Shown piece by piece: positions 57,748 to 64,000 of a stretch of 64,000 nucleotides of DNA. Within the stretch, counting starts at the first letter, position 1, and every line of letters starts with the position of its first letter. Below the pieces are notes generated by a model. It ran no database searches, had not been told where the DNA came from, and worked only from the letters and a program-made list of their open reading frames with translations. Source of the DNA: Cyclobacteriaceae bacterium (GTDB taxonomy: Bacteria > Bacteroidota > Bacteroidia > Cytophagales > Cyclobacteriaceae); contig JALHRJ010000001.1 in assembly GCA_022841475.1 (NCBI GenBank), positions 27,430 through 91,429 of the forward strand. Direction: 5' to 3'. A program made the position numbers and the translations under genes.

Positions 57748-58728
57748 TTATAATTTCTTAGCTTTTTCTTCAGCCTTTTTCTGTTTTCTAAAATATCCCC
57801 TCAGCAAAAAGTTATGCTGTAACGCTTCCATATTATCATCAAGTTTAATAGAGGCAGCAGCAGCATTATCCATAGTACCACGTAATTTTTGTGCAAAGAC
57901 AGTGTCTGCGAGTAAAACACCAACTGCGTTTTCGTTGCTATTTATTTTTGCAATTATGCGCTGAAGGTCCTCCGACATGGATTTGGAGTTTTTACCCACT
58001 TGTGCAATGTTTTGTAATGTACTTTCAAACGTAACCGCATACGTAGTATCATTGATTAATTTGGAAATAAGGCCATCTCCGTAATTTATTTCATTCATTA
58101 TTCTCTTAGCATCTTCGGAAATCCGGTCCGTATTTTCTCCGGTTGCTTTCAATGCCAACATGGTCTTTCGTAGGTCCATTGCAATCGGACCATCCCTTAA
58201 TAGTTCACCAAAAACTCCTTCCCCTTTATTAAGCCTTTCGGAAATTAATTTTATATCATTTGAAATTGAACGAGCATTTACACCCACCTCCTTGGCAATA
58301 TTGAATAGTTCCTGCGTATCGGTAGGTGAAAGTGCATTAATGGTGTCATTATCCTGAATAATTTTGGCCTCCGATCCAGGTCTGATTACCACAATTTTAC
58401 TCCCTACCAGGCCATCTGAACCCACATAGGCAGTAGCATCTTTTTTGATAAATTCATTTTGTTTGTCTTTCAATGAAAAGCTAACAACCACTTTTCCTTC
58501 GGACACAATTTGAACTCTTTTTACAGTACCAATCTTTACCCCGGACAGCCACACGTTATCACCCTCTTTAAGGCCCTCCACATTTTTAAAAATTGCTGAT
58601 ACCGTAAAAGTTTTATTAAACATATTACCCTCTCGTCCCATATAGAATACGGACCCTAAAAATATTACGATGCCACCAACGACAAATGCCCCTAGTTTGA
58701 TATTTCTTTTTACATCTGAATTTTCCAT
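57748..58728 (-). CDS. MlaD/MCE-domain lipid transport substrate-binding protein; start placed at MENSDVKRN
   Basis: 'MENSDVKRNIKLGAFVVGGIVIFLGSVFYMG...FKNVEGLKEGDNVWLSGVKIGTVKRVQI'. Confidence 0.92.
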   Translation of the reverse strand: MENSDVKRNIKLGAFVVGGIVIFLGSVFYMGREGNMFNKTFTVSAIFKNVEGLKEGDNVWLSGVKIGTVKRVQIVSEGKVVVSFSLKDKQNEFIKKDATAYVGSDGLVGSKIVVIRPGSEAKIIQDNDTINALSPTDTQELFNIAKEVGVNARSISNDIKLISERLNKGEGVFGELLRDGPIAMDLRKTMLALKATGENTDRISEDAKRIMNEINYGDGLISKLINDTTYAVTFESTLQNIAQVGKNSKSMSEDLQRIIAKINSNENAVGVLLADTVFAQKLRGTMDNAAAASIKLDDNMEALQHNFLLRGYFRKQKKAEEKAKKL

Positions 58729-58729
58729 A

Positions 58730-59506
58730 CTAATAATTAAAAAAGTGCTTAAGATTACTATCATTGGCTGCTTCCAGCTCTTCAAATGTGCCTTCCAGTT
58801 TGCTTTCACCATCAATCAATGCAACAACACGATCGGACACCTGCCTGGCGCAGCTTACGTCATGTGTAATAATAATTGATGCTGTGTGGTATTGATCACG
58901 AACCTGAAGTATCAGTTCATTGATTTCCTCGGAAGTTTGAGGATCAAGACCCGAAGTTGGTTCATCATACAACATAATCTTAGGTTTTAGAATTAAGGTT
59001 CGGGCGATACCAATCCTCTTTTTCATTCCTCCAGATAATTCATCCGGTCGCTGGTCTATGGCACGTTCCAATCCTACCTCCTTTAATGACGTCATCACAA
59101 TTTCATCTAATTGGTCCCGATCATAGATGCCCAAATTACGCTTAAGCGGAAATTCAAGATTCTGGCGAACCGTCATAGAGTCATAGAGCGCACTACCCTG
59201 AAAAGAAAAACCGACCTGAAGCCGCAACTCTATAAGTTTTTTGGCTGATAAAGAAGATACATCGTAACCCAAAACCTGAATATCCCCTTCGTCTGCTCTA
59301 AGCAAACCAACCATACACTTTATCAATACTGATTTACCACTACCCGATCTGCCAAGCACTGCCAGATTCTCCCGTTCATACAAATCAAGATTTACATTGT
59401 TCAGCACAACGCGATCATTAAAACTCTTTTTGAGATTTTTGATCTCCACCACCTTGGTCAGTGATGACGGCACTCCTGTTGTATGATTTGTTGTCAGGGT
59501 TACCAT
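58730..59506 (-). CDS. ABC transporter ATP-binding protein (MlaF-like)
   Basis: Walker A 'GRSGSGKS', signature 'LSGGMKKRIGIAR', Walker B 'IMLYDEPTSGLDP'. Confidence 0.95.
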   Translation of the reverse strand: MVTLTTNHTTGVPSSLTKVVEIKNLKKSFNDRVVLNNVNLDLYERENLAVLGRSGSGKSVLIKCMVGLLRADEGDIQVLGYDVSSLSAKKLIELRLQVGFSFQGSALYDSMTVRQNLEFPLKRNLGIYDRDQLDEIVMTSLKEVGLERAIDQRPDELSGGMKKRIGIARTLILKPKIMLYDEPTSGLDPQTSEEINELILQVRDQYHTASIIITHDVSCARQVSDRVVALIDGESKLEGTFEELEAANDSNLKHFFNY

Positions 59507-60258
59507 TAGCGAACCAAATTCAAAAATTGGAGCATAATTAAATCAATTATAAAAATGAACGTCATGGATGCCACCACAGCTATGTTTGCAGCTTTGCCAA
59601 CACCAATCGTTCCATTATCGGAATTATAACCCGAATAGCAACTGATAATACCAATGGCAAAACCAAATAAGGCAGCTTTTATCATAGACGAAAAGACATC
59701 CAGATAAGTGATGGATGTAGAAACTTCATTGATATACAACTGGAACCCGGAATCACTAAAGGAATTTACCATGATAAACGAACCCATAAGGGCTACCCCA
59801 TCTGCATATATAACCAAGAGCGGCAACATCAAGGTAGAGGCTACTACGCGCGTAACCACTAAATACGAAAAAGGTCTCGTTCCCGATACTTCCATAGCAT
59901 CAATCTGTTCTGTTACTTTCATGCTCCCCAACTCAGCACCCATATTTGAACCTAGTTTACCGGCACATATTAATCCTGTAATTAATGGACCCAACGATCG
60001 CACAACGGCCTGCGAAACCAATGAAGGCAGCCAGGATTCCGCGCCAAACGATGCTAACGATGGCTGAGACTGCTTTGTAAAAACTATACCCGCAAGAAAA
60101 GAGGTGAATGTTACCAGAAACAAAGATTTGTTCCCGATAGCAAAACACTGATTTAAAATCTCTCGTCCTTCATAGGGTGGAGAAAATGTTGTTTTGAAAA
60201 ATTCTATAATAAATTTATAAATGCTGGCTACATCAATTAGCGCCTTCTTTATCGTCAT
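59506..60258 (-). CDS. MlaE-family permease
   Basis: 'RSLGPLITGLICAGKLGSNMGAELGSMKVTEQIDAMEVSG'. Confidence 0.95.
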   Translation of the reverse strand: MTIKKALIDVASIYKFIIEFFKTTFSPPYEGREILNQCFAIGNKSLFLVTFTSFLAGIVFTKQSQPSLASFGAESWLPSLVSQAVVRSLGPLITGLICAGKLGSNMGAELGSMKVTEQIDAMEVSGTRPFSYLVVTRVVASTLMLPLLVIYADGVALMGSFIMVNSFSDSGFQLYINEVSTSITYLDVFSSMIKAALFGFAIGIISCYSGYNSDNGTIGVGKAANIAVVASMTFIFIIDLIMLQFLNLVR

Positions 60259-60356
60259 ACTTCACTTTGATGCACCCAGTAAGAAAATTTATGCCAGAAA
60301 AGATGCCTCGTCTGCATAGACTAAAACTAGTTGTAGCGTGGTAAGAGAAACAATTG

Positions 60357-61313
60357 TTATGCTTTAGTGTGGATTTTTTTTCCCACTGCTTGCTTTCTAG
60401 ACTTATCCGTAGACACGGCAACCGCGGTGGGTTTGGGTTTTCCACCATGCTTACCTATGTATACTTGTGTAAACTCAGCTCCAAACAAAAGAATCATCCC
60501 GGCATAGGAAACCCACAGCATAATTAGAATGATTGAACCTGCGGCTCCGTAAGTAGAACTAAAGTCGCTTTGGCCGAAATAAAAACCCAGAACAAACTTA
60601 GTGATAACAAATAATATCGAAGTTAGGAAAGCTCCTGGCCACACATCTTTCCATCCGATCTTTACATCTGGCAAATATTTATAGATGGAAGCAAAAAGGA
60701 AGGTTATTACGGCAAGGGAAATTATAATATCCAAGGCACTAAAAATAAAATTAAGAGACTCCGATAAATGCAATGATACCCAGGTACTGATTGCGCTTAG
60801 GCCTGCCGATAGCACCAACGATACCAGGAGTAAAAATCCTACAACAAGTATCAACCCAAAGGAAAAAACCCGGTCACGAATAAGTTCGAGTATTTTATGC
60901 TTTGTTTTAACTTTTGGCTCTACCTTCCAAATTTTATTCAGCATTTGTTGTAACTGATAAAATACTCCGGTAGCTCCAAAAAGTAGAGTGGCAACTCCAA
61001 TTATCGATGAAATGATAGAGCCTTCTGTCTCACTTGCCATCTTGACAATCGATTCAATGTCCTTGGCGGTGTCTCCGCCCATTACTTGTTGAATCTGCCC
61101 TGTAATCTGATTTGTTATATCTTGCTTATCATAAAAATATGCTGCCATATTTATTATAATAATTAGTAGGCCTGGTAAGGAGAAGATTGTGTAATACGCG
61201 ATGATAACACTATTATTAAATGGTTCCCGGTCAATCCATTGTTTAAATGTTTGTTTAAGTAAAACACCAAATTCACGTAGGTGGTGGATAGAATTCAAAT
61301 AAGAAAGATTCAT
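60357..61313 (-). CDS. YihY/BrkB-family membrane protein
   Basis: 'NSVIIAYYTIFSLPGLLIIIINM', 'LFGATGVFYQLQQMLNKIW', 'YGAAGSIILIMLWVSYAGMILLFGAEF'. Confidence 0.94.
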   Translation of the reverse strand: MNLSYLNSIHHLREFGVLLKQTFKQWIDREPFNNSVIIAYYTIFSLPGLLIIIINMAAYFYDKQDITNQITGQIQQVMGGDTAKDIESIVKMASETEGSIISSIIGVATLLFGATGVFYQLQQMLNKIWKVEPKVKTKHKILELIRDRVFSFGLILVVGFLLLVSLVLSAGLSAISTWVSLHLSESLNFIFSALDIIISLAVITFLFASIYKYLPDVKIGWKDVWPGAFLTSILFVITKFVLGFYFGQSDFSSTYGAAGSIILIMLWVSYAGMILLFGAEFTQVYIGKHGGKPKPTAVAVSTDKSRKQAVGKKIHTKA

Positions 61314-61444
61314 GGATATGTGTAGTCGTGTGCTTACCTCAATAGTCGGACCACTTTACCTTATAGTCATTATTCAATAAGGTTTTGCAATCCTCTTTGG
61401 GATGAGCATAATAGTCTACACTTCGTGCAGTCTGAATACACTAC

Positions 61445-61777
61445 TTATTTTTCCTGGCGATTAGATACTTCACGTACAAAATTTGAAACTACAACATCCG
61501 CATAACCACCAGGGGCATCGATGAGAGTTCCCTTTTTTCCTGTACGGGTTTCCACCAAATATAAGATTGACGTGTCCAGTGGATCGGAATGATTATCGAA
61601 TCGGTATGTATTGTTAATTGTAACATCCGTTGGTTCAAAGCTAAATTTACCGTCTGCGGTAGTGAGTTTTTTATCTATTACCTTAAATATTTCTGAGTAG
61701 CCGTGATCGTATGCTTCATTCGCCCGTTCTGACAACGTTTTTGTTTTTAGCGATGAATTATTCTTTTTTGTAATCAT
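61445..61777 (-). CDS. Hypothetical protein; start probably MITKKNNSS (61777) because the upstream part overlaps a hairpin
   Basis: 110-aa ORF; N-terminal extension in the ORF track is encoded by the hairpin at 61800-61829. Confidence 0.5.
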   Translation of the reverse strand: MITKKNNSSLKTKTLSERANEAYDHGYSEIFKVIDKKLTTADGKFSFEPTDVTINNTYRFDNHSDPLDTSILYLVETRTGKKGTLIDAPGGYADVVVSNFVREVSNRQEK

Positions 61778-61799
61778 ATCGTATCGGGGTGGCAAAAAA

Positions 61800-61829
61800 T
61801 TAAACGCCATCATTTCCGATGGCGCTTAA
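61800..61829 (-). terminator. Hairpin terminator downstream of the CsbD-like gene
   Basis: TTAAGCGCCATC / GATGGCGTTTAA (one mismatch). Confidence 0.7.
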
Positions 61830-61854
61830 AAAAGTGGTTGTTATTACAACTTTA

Positions 61855-62040
61855 TTAAAGACTCGCTAATTCGGCCTGAATTTGTTCTTTCGTTTTACCT
61901 AATGATTTCTGAAGTCTTCCGAAGAGTTCGTCCTCTTTACCTTCTACATAAGTAAGATCATCATTAGTTAAGTTAGCATACTTTTGCTTTAGTTTGCCTT
62001 TCATTGAGTTCCAAGAACCTTTTATCTGAAGCTTATTCAT
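61855..62040 (-). CDS. CsbD-family stress protein
   Basis: 'NKLQIKGSWNSMKGKLKQKYANLTNDDLTYVEGKEDELFGRLQKSLGKTKEQ'. Confidence 0.92.
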   Translation of the reverse strand: MNKLQIKGSWNSMKGKLKQKYANLTNDDLTYVEGKEDELFGRLQKSLGKTKEQIQAELASL

Positions 62041-62063
62041 ACTTGTTGGGATTAAATTTAAAA

Positions 62064-62324
62064 TTAAACTTTAAGTCTTTCGTTCGTAGAATTAATGAGT
62101 TCCTTTCCACGTTTCGATACCTCGTCTGCTCCCATGTTAAACTTACCTTTCAGGGATTCAAGTGATTCTTCCACACTACCTGTTACGCTATCAACCAACT
62201 TCCTTGATCCGGTTGCTAAATTTTTACGCGTTTCTTTGCCAGTTGCAGGAGCTAGCAAAATGCCTATTGCCACACCAATCGCTGCTCCGGCCAATAGGCC
62301 CCCAATTAAATTTTTCGCATTCAT
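62064..62324 (-). CDS. YtxH-domain protein
   Basis: 'LIGGLLAGAAIGVAIGILLAPATGKETRKNL'. Confidence 0.92.
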   Translation of the reverse strand: MNAKNLIGGLLAGAAIGVAIGILLAPATGKETRKNLATGSRKLVDSVTGSVEESLESLKGKFNMGADEVSKRGKELINSTNERLKV

Positions 62325-62920
62325 AATAGTCCTTTTTATTAGTTAAAAATTCTTCACACACCTTGCATGAATTAACTTCATAGAAGAAAATACTATGCCA
62401 TACAGTGCCCCAACTAATTTAAAAATTTGAACGGCATCATATCGACCATTAAGGAGATTTATCGACTTTAAAGCAATCTAATTTTTCAGATTATGAGACT
62501 ACGCTGTGAACGCTCCTACTTTGCATTGCACACAGTGTGGAATACGTCATCTGAAAGGGGTGAAAATTCCCCTTGGAAGAAATGTTGGAACAAGCTTTTG
62601 CTTTCTCATTTCGAAAACCTTACCACGCTAAACGGCCGCTCTCAATTGACAAAATGCATATCAATAGTAAAGAATTGAGGAAGAAAAAATCTGATTTTAA
62701 AAATTGCCTTTGGATCCTTAAGTGAAGACTCCCTTTGTCAAGGTCCTATTGCCAGTAAAATTATCTGAGTCTAAGAATGGGCACATCCGACCTCAATGAA
62801 GAATCTTATGTGACTTAAATACACAGTATGTAATCCCTACCAAGCATTTCTGTTATCTAAAATGAAATTCAAGTTATGGCATCATATTTTGAGTGAGTAA
62901 CATTAAAAACCAACTAATAC

Positions 62921-63343
62921 ATGGAAACTTTAGAAAACGACAATATCACAGGAGTTAACGATAGCGGAAATAAAGCTAATACCCCTGTTAAATATTTAAC
63001 AGCGTTGACAATTATTGGAAATGAGGTTTACAATAATTCAGATGAGGATTTGGGGGAGGTAAAAGATGTGATGCTGAACCTGCACAATGGAAAAATTGAG
63101 TATGTGGTAATTGAGTATGGTGGATTCCTGGGCATAGGCGAAAAATTCTTTGCAGTGCCATTTAACGCATTGAAACTCGATACCAGCAGACACGCTTTCA
63201 TTCTTGATCAGAGTAAGGAAGTACTTGAAAATGCACCGGGGTTTGATAAGGATCATTGGCCAGAAACAAATTCCCAAACCATGGAGAAATCAAGCACGTA
63301 TTGGGGCAGTTTTATGGGACCGAATGTAGGCATATCAAGATAG
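62921..63343 (+). CDS. PRC-barrel domain protein
   Basis: 'LTALTIIGNEVYNNSDEDLGEVKDVMLNLHNGKIEYVVIEYGGFLGIGEKFFAVPFNAL'. Confidence 0.9.
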   Translation: METLENDNITGVNDSGNKANTPVKYLTALTIIGNEVYNNSDEDLGEVKDVMLNLHNGKIEYVVIEYGGFLGIGEKFFAVPFNALKLDTSRHAFILDQSKEVLENAPGFDKDHWPETNSQTMEKSSTYWGSFMGPNVGISR

Positions 63344-63438
63344 AAACATATCAAGAGAAAAAGTTGAGTAAATCTTACCTGGATGGACGTAAGCAAACCA
63401 AGTAGACTCGGTAGCCAGGGAATCCCTGCCTGACTGCA

Positions 63439-63697
63439 TCACGCAGGCAGGGAACCTGCATCTAGTATTTTATGAAGATACTTTTTGCCAGCTGCAGATT
63501 TGAAATATTTCTCGCGAGCTCGTGCAGCACCATAATCGGGATGTGGTTCCTTATAGATGACCTTCCATGGAATAAATGCTTTGGTATAGCGATTCCTTCC
63601 CTTATTATGTTCAATAAGCCTCCTTTCCACATCGTTTGAAATGCCAACATAAATTTCCTGATTGGCAGAGTTAGAAAGACAATAAACATAAATTGTG
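63439..63697 (-). CDS. GIY-YIG endonuclease domain ORF (copy A), no canonical start for the full domain
   Basis: Manual frame: TIYVYCLSNSANQEIYVGISNDVERRLIEHNKGRNRYTKAFIPWKVIYKE...HKILDAGSLPA*. Confidence 0.75.
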
Positions 63698-63726
63698 ACC
63701 CCGGCAGGAATCCCTGCCTGACTGCG

Positions 63727-63985
63727 TCACGCAGGCAGGGAACCTGCATCTAGTATTTTATGAAGATACTTTTTGCCAGCTGCAGATTTGAAATATTTCT
63801 CGCGAGCTCGTGCAGCACCATAATCGGGATGTGGTTCCTTATAGATGACCTTCCATGGAATAAATGCTTTGGTATAGCGATTCCTTCCCTTATTATGTTC
63901 AATAAGCCTCCTTTCCACATCGTTTGAAATGCCAACATAAATTTCCTGATTGGCAGAGTTAGAAAGACAATAAACATAAATTGTG
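63727..63985 (-). CDS. GIY-YIG endonuclease domain ORF (copy B)
   Basis: Same translation as copy A, one repeat period (288 bp) away. Confidence 0.75.
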
Positions 63986-64000
63986 ACCCCGGCAGGAATC

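Larger units (their letters stand above)
63420..64000 (-). repeat. 288-bp near-identical tandem repeat (two copies and the start of a third), each encoding a GIY-YIG nuclease ORF
   Basis: 63439-63726 and 63727-64000 near-identical, period 288 bp; unit boundary contains CCCTGCCTG...CAGGCAGGG palindrome. Confidence 0.9.

Noticed and set aside
63462-63749. 95-aa minus-strand ORF 'MQVPCLRDAVRQGFLP...'
   Set aside because: Out-of-frame shadow of the GIY-YIG repeat; the frame with the domain is the overlapping one
1-64000. CRISPR arrays, tRNA or rRNA genes
   Set aside because: No regularly spaced short repeats, and no tRNA/rRNA-like sequence was recognised by eye

Overview
The window looks like a Bacteroidetes (Cytophagales-like) chromosome segment dominated by an exopolysaccharide/capsule locus at about 4.5-41.2 kb. 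That locus holds a Wza/Wzc export pair, a Wzx flippase, an O-antigen ligase/polymerase-like protein, a WcaJ-type initiating transferase, WecG/TagA, gmd-fcl, a CDP-sugar operon, many glycosyltransferases, two parallel beta-helix secreted proteins and a LamG lipoprotein. It ends in a PAS histidine kinase plus a REC-CRP response regulator. Downstream are an HMA-like/AraC regulator, a 2907-aa cyclic beta-1,2-glucan synthase-like (NdvB/GH94) protein, an OmpA protein with thrombospondin type-3 repeats, a frameshifted sterol desaturase, an Mla-type ABC system, small stress-type proteins (CsbD, YtxH, PRC-barrel), and a 288-bp tandem repeat carrying GIY-YIG ORFs at the right edge. Three observations stand out. 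(1) A complete CysO-like/JAMM/MoeZ-like ubiquitin-fold sulfur-carrier module sits at the end of a tightly overlapping nucleotide-sugar operon with no cysteine synthase, suggesting sulfur transfer or conjugation tied to surface-sugar biosynthesis. (2) A recurrent CRP-like palindrome, (TG)ATGA-N6-TCAT(CA), lies in most major intergenic regions of the EPS locus and matches the predicted specificity of the locally encoded REC-CRP regulator. (3) One of those sites sits exactly at the centre of a 66-bp dyad. All calls come from reading the sequence and the supplied ORF track; no searches were run.
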